DNA of 64,000 nt from G963663495 sp963663495 (GCA_963663495.1 OY760427.1:2480001-2544000); one strand, 5' to 3'. Positions 46,646-57,134 are shown, counted from the first letter of the stretch. Numbers and translations are program-made. The notes: generated by a model from the sequence alone, not told the origin.

Positions 46646-47175
46646 TATGGAACAACAACCCTTACCATTCACTTCAGCCTCCTCGCTGTTTATCGGCATG
46701 GATGTGCACAAAAAGACCGTAGTGCTTTGCGTGTACGAAAGCAATGCGGGCGTGCGTAATTGACGAACGACAATTATCAAATGATCGACCGAAGATTCAC
46801 AAGTATTTCCGAAAAATTCAGCGTTGCTACGGTGTTGTACTGTGCTGCTATGAAGCGCCGTCCTGCGGGTTTGGCTTGCAGCGGGCGCTGAAAGCGCAGG
46901 GCGTTTCGTGTGAAGTAATCGCTCCGTCATATATTCCGCGCCGGTCTGGCGAGCGCGTGAAGACGGATCGACGGGATGCGAAGGAGCTCGCTACACTGTA
47001 TGCCGCTGGACTGCTGATGCCGGTGTGTATGCCGGAAGAAGAGCAGGAAGCGGCACGATCTCTTCCGCGCTGCCGCGCAGACTTGGTGAAGTCCACAACG
47101 CAATCCAAACAGCGCATTCTGTCCTTTCTTCAAGTCCGGGGTTTTCGGTTTACGGGTGGATCGAACTGGACGAAA
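46646..47175 (+). pseudogene. IS110 family transposase, N-terminal part, frameshifted and truncated
   Basis: Starts ATG at 46646: MEQQPLPFTSASSLFIGMDV then HKKTVVLCVYESNAG, the RuvC-like DEDD N-terminus of IS110 recombinases. The frame breaks at ~46750. In another frame it resumes with YGVVLCCYEAPSCGFGLQRA, CEVIAPSYIPRRSGERVKTD and RRDAKELATLYAAG, the conserved IS110 block. Similarity ends near 47175, before the Tnp domain with its catalytic Ser. A relic. Confidence 0.82.
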
Positions 47176-47609
47176 GGCTTTTCGCACATGGATCCGTACC
47201 CTAACGATGACGGGTACGGCATGGTGCCAGATTTAGTAGGTCTATTTTTTCAAGACCGACTAGGAATGGGTCCGAGATACGATTTCGGCACACATTATAG
47301 CAGGGCTTTTCGGAGCTTCGGAAGGTGTGCCGCACAGGGAAGCTTGCATAATCGGCGTTCGGTTTCCAGCACGGCCACTGCTACCCATCGGTGACGCTGA
47401 TCTGAATTTACCCAACATCTGATCTATCGTGTTTGATTACTCAGTTGGCCGTTAACGTTTGTTTGGTGACCTTTGTACCATGCCAAACTACCACTCCGAA
47501 CGAGACCGAAAAAGGGAATGCGCGGGCACTTATTGGATCCGCCTCTCAACGCAGTCCCTCCCCAGAGAATGTGCGTATCCGTTACCCTGAACAATAATAA
47601 CCTTGATTT
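47176..47609. other. No gene recognised
   Basis: 434 bp between the IS110 relic and a tnpB fragment. Only short open frames without recognisable motifs. The end just before 47610 is AT-rich. Confidence 0.5.
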
Positions 47610-47847
47610 GGGGATTATAGTACGTGAGTGACCAACTGTACACAGTGAGGCACTAGTATCAATTTCATGGGTCATAGGGGTCGGTAACCCGAACGCCCCT
47701 CGCCGTGCAGCAGCCCCAATCCCGGAGGCCAGTATGTTTGCAGCCGCATTCAGGTCTGCATGATCCGTATGTCCACAGGACATACACTTGAATTTGCTCT
47801 GCGTCTTACGGTTACTCGCTTCTGTGTGCCCACACACAGAACACCGC
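47610..47847 (-). pseudogene. tnpB: C-terminal fragment of tnpB (copy 5)
   Basis: The element end is degenerate (GGGATTATAGTACGTGAGTG). About 75 C-terminal codons of tnpB follow, including the zinc ribbon (CSVCGHTEAS, CMSCGH) and the last RuvC Asp (HTDHADLNAAAN). Similarity stops at 47847; the rest of tnpB is missing. The frame runs on upstream into unrelated sequence. Confidence 0.9.
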
Positions 47848-48172
47848 GGCGGCGTGCCATAGCAGGGAGTGATACCTGCCCCCCAGCGTCGTTGCCGCGC
47901 CAACGTTTAGTGCGATGGCAACGGGGATTTGGAAGAGAACTGTAAAGACGCCAGAGCTACCGGGCGTTATAGCGCCGACGTATGTCCATCGCATAGGCGT
48001 GCGCCTCGCGCATCCCAAATGATGCTACGCTTCCCGCATCCCCGGTGCAAGCATCATTCCGGTCCGAGGGCTCCGCACCTCTTGAAAGAACCAATCACTA
48101 CACCGAACTTGCAAAACAGATTAATAAATATTATACAGTGTCGGGTATCTGAACTGGGCACACGGTAGCACT
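47848..48172 (-). other. Unidentified; possible membrane-transporter fragment
   Basis: The minus strand has a short hydrophobic stretch, FTVLFQIPVAIALNVGAATT then LGGRY, vaguely like a MATE transporter helix (IPLGISVAASVRVGNALG pattern). It is too short to assign. The rest of the segment shows nothing recognisable. Confidence 0.2.
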
Positions 48173-48473
48173 AGCCTCTGAAAAAGGACTTCACCGGCAG
48201 GAGAAGAGGGGGAGAAAGATGCCTTGGACCGTATAGTTCATGTACATGTGCGTCCTCCACAATGTTCCGGTTCTTCTCCCCAAAACCCATGTTTTTTGTC
48301 CCAAAAGACGCTGATTGCTGACTGCATTCAGGCGCCTGGACGATAAGCTGCACACCACTTCGAAATTCCCATATCGGCACACCAAACCCGGCGTATAATC
48401 ACCTTGCACTAAGCTCTACAAGCGGACTACGCAGACCAATGCTAAGCCCGCTTTACCATGTACTTTACCGTAC
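48173..48473. repeat. Second copy of the IS66 5' repeat (see 10048-10356)
   Basis: Matches 10048-10356 with scattered mismatches and is cut by the insertion of the IS1182-like element at GTAC (48470-48473). It continues for a few bases (GGATAC, 50085-50090) on the far side. No IS66 gene beyond the first tnpC codons remains. Confidence 0.85.
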
Positions 48474-50080
48474 GAGCCTTTTGCAAAACCCCGGTGTATT
48501 CGGCGGCGGTGGCGACCCAAATGCCCAAATTTTCGGGTTTTTCGACATTACGCCGGGAGCATTGGCATGTGTTGCCTTTGGATCCAGATGTATAGGCGGT
48601 CCATAGGCGATGAAGGCTTCCCGGGGGGGCGAATTCGGGGCAGAATCCGTGCTTTGTGGGCACACCCATACTTGGCTCCTGCTTCGCACAAAACCCGATT
48701 AGCGCAATTTACGTCTGGATTCCTGTCTCTATTGCACCATACGCAACAGCTGATCTACCGTCAGTACCAGCACGCCGAACATCAAGTGGCATGTCACCTT
48801 CTTGTGCCCACGCACGCGGACATTACGACCACCAAACTCATCCTTGAGCCGCCCGAAGGCTCGCTCAACCGTTGAGCGCTCCCTGTAACGAACATCCTCA
48901 GGCGGTACCAATCCGGCTGCTCGCTGGGCCGTTTTCTCGCGGATAAGCGCCGCCTTACCTTTGCGTCGCGGATTATGGTCGATAATCGGCACATGCCCCA
49001 AGCCTTTACTGTGCTCGTGAATCTGCTTCGCGTCGTATGCACTGTCCATCAGATCATACAAATTGCGTACCCGCAGTTGAGATATCGTAGCCAACGGAAT
49101 CGCCGCCTAGCTATCATGCAAAGATGCAGAGGAAACAAAACCGCTGATCGGTACTCCTCCGTCGGCCACATCCATGTGCAACTTGTACACCGTCCATTTC
49201 TGCGTATATCCCTTCGCATTGCGCTTAACGCCTACCGTATATCGCTTCGGTAACTCCTCCAACATCTCCTCTATCCCCATGGTACGCTGGCGCACCAGCC
49301 GCGGCAACTCCTTCGGAGGCTTTTCATCCTTGGTAGGATGCGATGATTTGCACTCTTCTGGACGCTCCGACTCCTTTTTCAGTACCGGCTTCTCTCGCGC
49401 TGCTATTGCGGTCGAATCACGCGATAGGTGCCCCACCAACTGCTCCGAATACCCCTCCTTTATCAGGGCCTCATGTACACGCGTCGGCAAATCCGCCTCT
49501 GAAAATTCCCTGAACACACGTGAAAAGGTCGCCTCACTCGGCACATCCTCTAACCGATGCCAACCACCCAAACGCCGCAGCGTCGGTTCCGAACGCAACC
49601 GCTCCACCAACGCTCTGGTCGTATCCATATTGAACACCATCTTCGCTAGGAACGCCCGCGCGAGGGCAGCACGGCTCTTCAACGGACGCCCGGGTATACC
49701 GTCCTGAGCACTGGGCAGAAAGCGCTCAACTCGCACCATCTCCAGTACCGAGAGCAGCTTCTTATGGCGCCCCTCCAAGGGGCCAATCGTTTCCTCCACC
49801 CAGGGGAAAAGCTCCCGTTGGCAGTTGATCCAGAAACCGCTTAACTTGGAATTGAAGGACATGAGAACCTTCGTTTCTTGCGAGTTTAGTTTCTCCTCCA
49901 AAGATACCTGACACGGAGGTTCCAGTCCCTCAAGTGTGCTTGTTAGCACACATTTTCATGGCCTGTAGAATCCTCCATCTGCACCCGCCGAGCAGTCAAA
50001 TCTACCTGACCAGCCCCCTATCTTAGGAAATCGCATTTTCAGACAAAAACACCCCGATTCAAGGGTTTTGCAAAAGGCTC
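48474..50080 (-). mobile_element. IS1182-like element with TIRs and GTAC target duplication
   Basis: 1607 bp. Perfect 18-bp terminal inverted repeats GAGCCTTTTGCAAAACCC and flanking GTAC on both sides (48470-48473, 50081-50084). The empty site is visible in the related repeat at 10344-10356 (CCGTACGGATAC), which confirms insertion at GTAC. One transposase gene, interrupted by an amber codon. Family assignment rests on the transposase motifs. Confidence 0.85.
48729..49862 (-). pseudogene. IS1182/IS4-superfamily transposase with in-frame amber stop
   Basis: From a likely start at 49862 (MSFNSKLSGFWINCQRELFP) the protein has LGGWHRLEDVPSEATFSRVF and HLSRDSTAIAAREKP (first Asp region). It then reads WTVYKLHMDVADGGVPISGF and SSASLHDS before a TAG at 49107-49109. 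The same frame continues AAIPLATISQLRVRNLYDLM, DSAYDAKQI (second Asp) and YRERSTVERAFGRLK, the Y-R-E-K signature. A CAG-to-TAG change explains the stop (most relatives read HDSQ). Otherwise complete. Confidence 0.82.
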
Positions 50081-50084
50081 GTAC

Positions 50085-50442
50085 GGATACGCGGCGTGCA
50101 GGGAAACACCTTTCGGGAGGAACGCTAAGACATTGATCGGGGATCCGAATGGCCCGAGCCAACTTTCTGGGCCAGATCCTCAACGACAGGAATCGGCCGC
50201 TCAGTACCAGTGCTGTGTTCCCAGGGATTACTCGCTTCACCCAGCCCCTGAGCCCCAGTTGTCGCCTCTCGTTTATCCGCTACTCGTTGCCTTAGCGTCC
50301 GCTGCCCCAGGGCAGCGGACAACCGGCCATGGCTTCTGGAAGATTATCGTCGTCATGGCCACCGTCCCCATAACGCGGCCAGTGCTCAAAGGAGACTCTG
50401 CACCACGGCAAAGTGATTTTTCCCGTTGTCGTTGCCTACGCA
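50085..50442. other. No gene recognised
   Basis: 358 bp between the IS1182-like element and the end of the split AlbA_2 gene. The minus strand has short open frames (e.g. RTLRQRVADKREATTGAQGL) of unknown nature. Confidence 0.45.
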
Positions 50443-51024
50443 CTACTCCTGCGACCCCGGCACCCAATGCTCTACAAGCACGGAACGGCCAATTATTTCA
50501 ACGATGCGCATATAGCACTCAACGCCGTCCGAGTCGGTCAACCGGAGTGCTTCGCCGGGAACAAACGGAACCGGCTGCGGCCGACCCCGGCCAACGGAGA
50601 TATTCCAAGCATACAGATAGGTGCGATCCAGCGTGTCGCGTATGGGGTTTAACCGCCCCTTCAAGCCGGGTAGACGGCCTGTCGCCTCGGCGAAGATGGC
50701 ACTTCCGCCCTGCGGCAGCGGAGTCAGTTCAAGAGCGAGAGCACCGGTAGCGGGCAACCATTCACGCACTAGGCAGGCTGCATGGCCAGGTGCCGCGCCG
50801 AACACTATCATCGGCAGCTGGGTCGTATATAGTTCCACAGCGGCTTCGCCGTTCTCGTCCGCGACTGCCTGCTTCCAAGTTCGGTTCGGGAACAGCGCTA
50901 GGACACCCGCTCCTGGCAGGGGCTGATGGTCGGCTCTGACAGTGACAACCACGCGGGAGGAAGTGGCGTCCTGCGGTGCGGCGGGGATCCGCAGCAGGAT
51001 CTCCGCATCGTCAATCAATCTATA
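50443..51024 (-). pseudogene. C-terminal part of the split AlbA_2 gene
   Basis: Continues the frame of the gene at 52479-53644: after YRLIDDAEILLRIP it has a beta-rich domain (VVVTVRADHQPLPGAGVLAL, then DENGEAAVELYTTQLPMIVF) like carboxypeptidase-regulatory folds. It ends EVECYMRI-type strands and LVEHWVPGSQE. Removing the inserted element and one target copy gives an exact frame (1740 nt, 579 residues). Confidence 0.8.
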
Positions 51025-52478
51025 GGGAATTATATACGTGAGTGACCAACTGTACACAGTGAGGCACTAGTATCAATTTCACGGGTCATAGGGGTCGGTA
51101 ACCCGAACGCCCCTCGCCGTGCAGAAGCCCCAATCCCGGAGGCCAGTATGTTTGCAGCCGCATTCAGGTCTGCATGATCCGCATGTCCACAGGACATACA
51201 CGTGAATTTGCTCTGCGTCTTACGGTTACTCGCTTCTGTGTGCCCACACACAGAACACCGACTGGTATAGGCAGCGGTAACCTTTATCACCTTGCGGCAC
51301 TTATAGCCCAGCATCTGATCCAACTGGCCCCAACCTGTTCGCAGTATTCCACGGTTGAGGCCAGACTTCTGTCTGACGTTTGTGCCAAAGCTCTCCATCG
51401 TCCCCTTAGCTGAACGTGTCATCGCTTTGATCTTTAGGTCCTCCAGTATCACCGTTGAGGAGCATTTGGCAATACTGCGACTTACCTGGTGGTTCGCATT
51501 CTTGAGGATGTTAGCACGCTTGCGCTGTATGCGGGCGATTCTATGCTTCGGCCTGTTACGACGGTTGGAGCCTTTCTTCTGTCTCGCCAGTCTTCGCTGA
51601 TGCCGCTTCAACTTGACATCAAGACGCTTCGTATCCGGTTGTCTGATAATGCTTGTATCGCCCTCTGTGGAGACCATAGCGATCTGCCCGCAATTACGGT
51701 CAATGCCTACAGCACTGCCGGTATCCTCTATTACAGGTGCCTCAATCTTGTAGCAGATGACAGCATACCCTTTGCCGGCGTTCTTCTTTACAGTGGCTTT
51801 GATGGGTATACCATCAGGGTACGGGTTGCCTCCCCGCCTGCGGAGCGCCATATATCCCACTTTCGGGATATACAGCTTGCCATCCCGAACCCTTACGTTA
51901 TCCGGGATCGTGAACGAAGGCGTACTACCACGTCTGGAATGGAATCTCGGTCTTCTCTTACCTTCCTTGAAGAATGCCTTCCATGCATCCGCCTGATATT
52001 TCAATGTGTATCTAACGACACCAAAGGAGTATTCAGGTAGCCACTCGACCGTGCGGCGCAGTGCCGTGAACCGCTTCCCCAGCGAGAAGAAGCTTACCGA
52101 GGGCGGCTTCTCTCCAGCCTCTTTCGCTTTCTTGTAGGCCTCGCTCTGCTCTGCGAGGATGGCATTCCACACAAACCTACACGCACCCGCTAATCCAGCA
52201 AGTTGCTTGGCGTTACTTCGACTTCCGGGCAACAGCCTGTATGTGATATTGCGGTATGCACTAACCGTTTCGGGCATGGCACTGTGATATATAACTCCCT
52301 AATATATGAAAATTATATTCCATGCGTACCCACGTGTTGAGTTATTTGAAATAATTGCAGTTTTTCGTGAAAAGCGGGAACCGATTATGAACAACTGGCG
52401 AAAGCCATCCTGTCTGCACCACCAAAGCACAATAAGTAACTCCTGCGAAAACGCGTGGCATTCAGCCATATAACTCCC
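51025..52478 (-). mobile_element. tnpB element with IS1595-like ends inside an AlbA_2 gene (copy 6)
   Basis: 1454 bp, organised like the element at 2545-3987: left end GGGAATTATATACGTGAGTG, right end GGGAGTTATATGGCTGAATG read inward. It is flanked by perfect 8-bp duplications AATCTATA (51017-51024, 52479-52486). Contains a full-length tnpB, the inner TIR-like repeat and the IS1595-derived tail. Insertion splits an AlbA_2 gene. The youngest-looking copy, since both target repeats and tnpB are intact. Confidence 0.9.
51030..52277 (-). CDS. tnpB: TnpB family RNA-guided nuclease, full length (best copy)
   Basis: 415 residues. RuvC acidic residues at D193 (GIDRNCGQ), E279 (VILEDLK) and D370 (HADLNAAAN). 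The zinc ribbon is C341-x2-C344 and C360-x2-C363. A basic bridge-like region (KLKRHQRRLARQKKGSNRRN) lies between the first two acidic sites, as in other TnpB proteins. One residue (Gln) is missing before the first Cys pair compared with other copies; this is unlikely to matter. The stop codon lies in the terminal repeat, so any guide RNA made from the 3' end would run straight into flanking DNA, as expected for the family. Genomic context is IS1595-like, not IS605. Confidence 0.93.
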   Translation of the reverse strand: MPETVSAYRNITYRLLPGSRSNAKQLAGLAGACRFVWNAILAEQSEAYKKAKEAGEKPPSVSFFSLGKRFTALRRTVEWLPEYSFGVVRYTLKYQADAWKAFFKEGKRRPRFHSRRGSTPSFTIPDNVRVRDGKLYIPKVGYMALRRRGGNPYPDGIPIKATVKKNAGKGYAVICYKIEAPVIEDTGSAVGIDRNCGQIAMVSTEGDTSIIRQPDTKRLDVKLKRHQRRLARQKKGSNRRNRPKHRIARIQRKRANILKNANHQVSRSIAKCSSTVILEDLKIKAMTRSAKGTMESFGTNVRQKSGLNRGILRTGWGQLDQMLGYKCRKVIKVTAAYTSRCSVCGHTEASNRKTQSKFTCMSCGHADHADLNAAANILASGIGASARRGAFGLPTPMTREIDTSASLCTVGHSRI

Positions 52479-53644
52479 AATCTATACTTCGGTGCCCGTC
52501 CTGATAGCTCGCGGGTCTTACGGATGATTGCAGGAACGCCATCTCCGCGGCGCTCCATGAAGTAGCGCCGGTCTGCAGAGCCGGGGGTGTCGTCCACTCC
52601 CATCCGCCCCATCACGGAGGCGATGGCCTCGTTTCGGGTCGCTTGCTTCAGCGCCATGCTCTCAATGGTCAGGCTATTGGGGAGCGTGCCGGGCGATTGG
52701 ATTTCCAAGCGGTCGGAGAACATTGATAGGCGGATCCTGCTGCCGCGAATTGAATAATCTCGATGCGCCACGGCGTTCACGACCGCCTCAAAGATTGCCT
52801 TCTCACTGTACTGCGGCATGTTGATCCGTGCGGGCGTCTCGCGAGCGGCGACTCGCATGTTACGCCACGCAAACGACACCGCGGCCCTGATCTGTCGCTG
52901 GAGCGGACCGGTAATTTCCTGCGAGTCCACTTGTCCGGTCGTACGATCCGTTCCGCGATAGAGGGTTGCCGTAATGGCGGCATTGGGCAACCACTGCTCG
53001 GGGCATTGAGTGCACAATAGTACACCAGCCACGGTCGCGCATTGGACCCCGGAATCATTCGACGCGAGCAGCGCGAGCTTCGCTAGGCCGACCTCCGGCT
53101 CGGCGGCGCCCTCGGCGGTCAGCATCGGCACCCATAGCGCAGGGTCTAACGTGTCGAACCCTGTTCCCGCCACCGGCTGCTCGTCGAACCACAAGTGCCG
53201 ACCCTGTGCGCGCCGCTGCCTCAACCGCATCGGTTCGTCGCCTATCAACCGGCGCTTGCTTGCTCCGACCCGGATCCAACTTCGACCGTCGTGCTCGTGC
53301 AGCGACTCGCCCCGTGGCACTTCGACCAAGACAAAGGCTTTGCCGTCCAGCTCCCGGTGATGCACATTGATGCGCAGGGCAGGCTTGATGGCGTCAGTAC
53401 TCAACTCGGTCACTAGGTTGTTAAGCGTGGTCATCTGTTCGCGGGTCATACCTTGAAGGAGCCCCCCATCCGTTACGCCCATCAACAGCCGACCGCCGAT
53501 CGCGTTGGCAAAAGCGATCATCTCGGCGGCGAGATGATCGCGACTGGGGCTTGCGAAACGTGTGCCAGAGAACTCTACCCGCTTGAACTCCCACCTACTG
53601 TCTTCGCCCAGTTGCAGCCGCTGCCGGATGTCCTCGTCACGCAT
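52479..53644 (-). pseudogene. N-terminal part of a second AlbA_2 ATP-binding gene, split by the tnpB element
   Basis: From the ATG at 53644 (MRDEDIRQRLQLGEDSRWEF) it has an AlbA_2 domain (AEMIAFANAIGGRLLMGVTD), VEVPRGESLHEHDGRSWIRV and the ATPase signature EAVVNAVAHRDYSIRGSRIR with SDRLEIQSPGTLPNSLTIES. The coding sequence then reaches SGRAPKYR and runs into the tnpB element, ending in ~30 foreign codons. The remaining C-terminus is at 50443-51024. Same protein type as the 42383-43660 gene but with an extra C-terminal domain. A frame open upstream to 53716 is less likely as the start. Confidence 0.85.
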
Positions 53645-53716
53645 CGTCAGAAGATCATCTCGGCGATGTACTTGGCCGCGTCTATTGAGTCGAGTAACGT
53701 ATAGGACATAGCCCAC

Positions 53717-54202
53717 AACTCGGCCTTATAGCTGGTCGTGGCGCCACTGTCATTCTGCTTGGAGGGCATCTCCTCTCGCTCGGTTCAGAATCGAATGCCC
53801 CGCGCACTGCCGGAGCCCTTCCCAAGATACGACATGTGTCGTGGCGCCGTACACCCTATCGGAGCAGAACAGGCCTACCCGCAGGTAGGCGTCCCGCGAG
53901 CTGGGCCTAGCCGTCTGTGCGCGCGGAGAAACTTGATCATTACTGAGATCGGTGTCATCGACCATCTCAGGTAGTCGGACATCAACCCAAGGGCGAAACG
54001 GGGCGGTAGCACGCAGACGCTGCTCGGATCCAGGACACTCAGTGGGCCCGGATTTCCCGCAGATCTACTTGTGGAAGAGGCGGGCGAAGCGGCTCGCCGG
54101 AATTGAGGCGAAGTGCGGCTACGCCGCTCCGGTGATGGGTTCCCGAATCCGGGCTAGATTCCTATCCGAGGCAGCGCTTCCGCTTCCTGATCCCAGCCAA
54201 GG
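53717..54202. other. No gene recognised
   Basis: 486 bp upstream of the split AlbA_2 gene. Short frames only; none recognised. Likely holds the AlbA_2 promoter and eroded sequence. Confidence 0.45.
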
Positions 54203-54388
54203 GCTGCCCTGTACCCATAAATCATCCATTACGGTTCGATTGTTCGTCAGGTATGGTCAAATATCGCTGGCATGGCTGTCGGAATATCTCGGGTATTTCG
54301 GCCTAACAGGTATGGTGTGTGACTTGAGGTGAATAATGCCATCCTCTCGTGCGGATACGCCATCTCTTCCTGCGCCGCTTCCCTTGGC
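54203..54388. repeat. Inverted repeat flanking the DruA/IS4 transposase (partner ~57072-57244)
   Basis: About 170 bp at 54203-54388 recur in reverse orientation at ~57072-57244 with few mismatches. The shared part includes an IS66-tnpA-like tail and the sequence TCATCCATTACGGTTCGATT. The pair brackets the large transposase gene. Could be the product of two related insertions or of an inversion. Confidence 0.75.
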
Positions 54389-54663
54389 GCTGCATTGCCT
54401 ACATCCACGAACCCTCGGCTGCAGTCTCCTGGCGATACTTCTGCCTCCAGTAATTCAACGGTCCGTACGAGATGCCGTGCTCTGCGCAAGACGCCGCTGC
54501 GGACCGGGTCCTTTCGTTATACTGCTCTACCAGCGGAAACATCTCTTCCGCCGTACGTCTGGGCTGTACCAGGCGGACGGTCCGGGGTCTGGGTTCTCAC
54601 GTCTACGGGTAAGCTCTACAGAACCCGTCACCTAATCAAGATGCAAGTTCACCGCACGCTCAC
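54330..54663 (-). pseudogene. IS66 tnpA remnant and terminus
   Basis: The minus strand encodes TAEEMFPLVEQYNERTRSAA then HGISYGPLNYWRQKYRQETA, close to the IS66 TnpA at 21746-22045, then loses frame. It ends at a GTGAGCGTGCGGTGAAC terminus, a variant of the IS66 end at 22132. The remaining IS66 genes are absent. Confidence 0.8.
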
Positions 54664-54715
54664 GCAGGTGTAGCCACTGGGGCATAGGCCCACATCAGGC
54701 AGGTTGATATGCCAT

Positions 54716-57025
54716 TTATATGAACCCAGATGAATTCCCGTGCGAACATGCACTCAATTGTTCGTCTCTTACCTCGTATCCCAATGTCATTAGGTGTAAC
54801 CTCTCTAGGCCACGCCACATGATCTGGTAACCCACCGGTCCATCACGAGTGCGGTTCTGATAACCGCCGAGCACCGCTACGATCAGGATAGCAGCTCCCA
54901 AAGTACTGGGCTTCGGCAGCTTTACCCGTGCTGCATATCCATCCAAGAATCGCAGCTCCATCTCCGTGAAAAAGACATCCGCGTCCAGCTCCGGCACCTC
55001 CCGACCCAATTGCACCAAGGTCATGACGCGCCAGGATATCACACAATACATCGTTATTGCTCGCTGCAGACGCAACGAGGTACGCAGACCCAAACGCTCT
55101 ACCTTGCACCCACTCTTGAGCACGCGGAAGAAGTCTTCCACCCGCCACCGCTTGAGATACATGGCCAACACCCGCCGTGCATCCGCTACGCTCCCTACCT
55201 CCATGCTGGTCAATAGCATCCACTCCACCGGCAGCGCATCCCCCGGAGGCTCCACCTCCAACACATGCACCCCGTACATCACCACCGGCTCCTCCTCGTT
55301 CTTCGGATCCGGCAACAAGAACCTCCCGTAGCGTACCTCCACATTGACCATCCGGTAACTGCGACCCTTCCGTGCCTGCTTGCGCGCCTGCTTCTTGCGC
55401 GCCGTCACCCGCTGTATCTCTATCTCCACATTCCCCGGAGCCTTACCACTGCGCATTACCGCAAACAGCTTGCGATCATCCAACAGCTTGCGATCATGCT
55501 TCGCTCGTATCAATACCTCCGCCTTACCCTGTCTGCGCTGCTCGGCAAACATAGCAAAGCTGTCCGCCTCCCGGTCCGCAACACAGATCACCTGCGTCTC
55601 GCCGGACAGCTCCTCCGCCGCCTCGCATATATCCTTGAACCCGTCTATCCACTGCTGCGTCCGCGGAGCATGCGGACCCTCCTCCGGATCCTTGAAGCTG
55701 CCACGCAACACCCCCAACGTCAATCCATCCTCCGTCACCACCAGCGTCGCATGCAACGGCAACCCCAGCGTCTTCGCCGTCGTCTGATTACTCCCTATTA
55801 CCTCCAAATCCGTACACGCCGGCCGCGTACTGTACCGCAACTTCGTCGTGTCCCGGATGCATAACACGGTCTCCTGACTACGCATGCGCTCTATCGTACG
55901 CCCACGATGCGGCGCCAATATGTTCTCCGGCGTTACCGTTTTGTCCTTCTTGCTCTCCAATAACCGGTAATGCCCCTTCACCGCCGCGCGGTCCGCATCC
56001 GTATGCGCGGTAATGCTGTGGCCTATCACATCGGCCAACATGGACGTACTCTTTACCAGTCGCACAGACAACCGCCTGTCTCCCAATGGCGCTCCGCCAA
56101 ACTCCGTTTCGGCCCACTGCGCACTGTCAATCCCCTCGTGCGGATCCCTCACCGGACGCAACTCCTCCTCCGGTTCCCCCAAGGTCCCGCGCCATTCTTT
56201 GTCCAACTCGTATACATACAGCCCCTTGGGATCCTCTTCCTTTGCCTCCTTGTGCCGCTTTCCGCCTGCGGTATGGCCGATCAATACAAAATTGTTCACC
56301 TCAAAACACGCTCCTTCCCCTTGGGGATCCACATACGTTTCGACAACCCAGGGACGGTAACAGTACCGTGCCTGAAAATCATCCGCCAACCGTCTCAATA
56401 CCTTACCCAGTACATGGCTGGCCAAATCCTGACACTGCCCCCGTATCAGAAAACGACTCAAACACACCACACGGTGCAAATGCGCCTTGCGCTGCTCATC
56501 ACTCCACGCCATCCAGTGCTCTCTGGGCGCCAGGCACAACGCCGCCGCCGAAAATCCCACCGCTCCCAGGTAACCATGGGCACTGCCTATCAGATAGCGT
56601 ACCTGCGCTCCCACAAATGTGGTCGTACGCCTCGGATGCTCAAAGTGCAGCAACGTGTTCCACACCATACGCTGCTCGTCCGTCTCAACCAACTCAATCG
56701 TCAACCCCCGGACACCGTGTACCGTGCCCGGTAACGCTATCGGATCCGGTACCCGCTCCTCGCGCCTACGCGGTTCCGCCTTAGCCGCATTACAATTCTC
56801 GGGCTTGGGCAACACAATCCTCCCCCGGGCCTCCAACTTCGATAAAGCCTGCGCACAGTTGCTCACCTGCGGTTCGCCCCGTGCATCAACAAACCCGAAC
56901 TCTTCACAGACAGCGCGCGCTATCTGCGTGCGAAACCGCCAACGATCGTCGGCAAGAACCCTGTCCAAACGCTCTCCATTGCAGGGAGCGGTGAGCGTTC
57001 GTAAGACCTGACCTCGTTGAAACAT
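54716..57025 (-). CDS. IS4-type transposase fused to an N-terminal DruA-like (DUF4338) domain
   Basis: 769 residues. Residues ~1-90 resemble the DruA N-terminal region (ARAVCEEFGFVDARGEPQVS). Residues ~105-265 match the DUF4338/DruA family: WNTLLHFEHPRRTTTFVGAQ, HRVVCLSRFLIRGQCQDLAS, LRRLADDFQARYCYRPWVVE, ETYVDPQGEGACFEVNNFVL. A Tn5/IS50-like transposase follows: AETEFGGAPLGDRRLSVRLV (DNA-binding), LCIRDTTKLRYS (first Asp), ICVADREADSFAMF (second Asp) and YLKRWRVEDFFRVLK, an exact Y-R-E-K signature. DruA is best known as a component of the Druantia anti-phage system; in this fusion it is part of a transposase. The frame is open and all key residues are present. TIRs not resolved. Confidence 0.82.
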   Translation of the reverse strand: MFQRGQVLRTLTAPCNGERLDRVLADDRWRFRTQIARAVCEEFGFVDARGEPQVSNCAQALSKLEARGRIVLPKPENCNAAKAEPRRREERVPDPIALPGTVHGVRGLTIELVETDEQRMVWNTLLHFEHPRRTTTFVGAQVRYLIGSAHGYLGAVGFSAAALCLAPREHWMAWSDEQRKAHLHRVVCLSRFLIRGQCQDLASHVLGKVLRRLADDFQARYCYRPWVVETYVDPQGEGACFEVNNFVLIGHTAGGKRHKEAKEEDPKGLYVYELDKEWRGTLGEPEEELRPVRDPHEGIDSAQWAETEFGGAPLGDRRLSVRLVKSTSMLADVIGHSITAHTDADRAAVKGHYRLLESKKDKTVTPENILAPHRGRTIERMRSQETVLCIRDTTKLRYSTRPACTDLEVIGSNQTTAKTLGLPLHATLVVTEDGLTLGVLRGSFKDPEEGPHAPRTQQWIDGFKDICEAAEELSGETQVICVADREADSFAMFAEQRRQGKAEVLIRAKHDRKLLDDRKLFAVMRSGKAPGNVEIEIQRVTARKKQARKQARKGRSYRMVNVEVRYGRFLLPDPKNEEEPVVMYGVHVLEVEPPGDALPVEWMLLTSMEVGSVADARRVLAMYLKRWRVEDFFRVLKSGCKVERLGLRTSLRLQRAITMYCVISWRVMTLVQLGREVPELDADVFFTEMELRFLDGYAARVKLPKPSTLGAAILIVAVLGGYQNRTRDGPVGYQIMWRGLERLHLMTLGYEVRDEQLSACSHGNSSGFI

Positions 57026-57134
57026 GCCGCAACATAAAAAACAAGTAGCGAAAGGTCAAGCACCTGAAGTGGTAGAATGGCAGTGGAAGCGGCGCAGGAA
57101 GAGATCGCGTATCCGCACGAGAGGACGGCATTAT

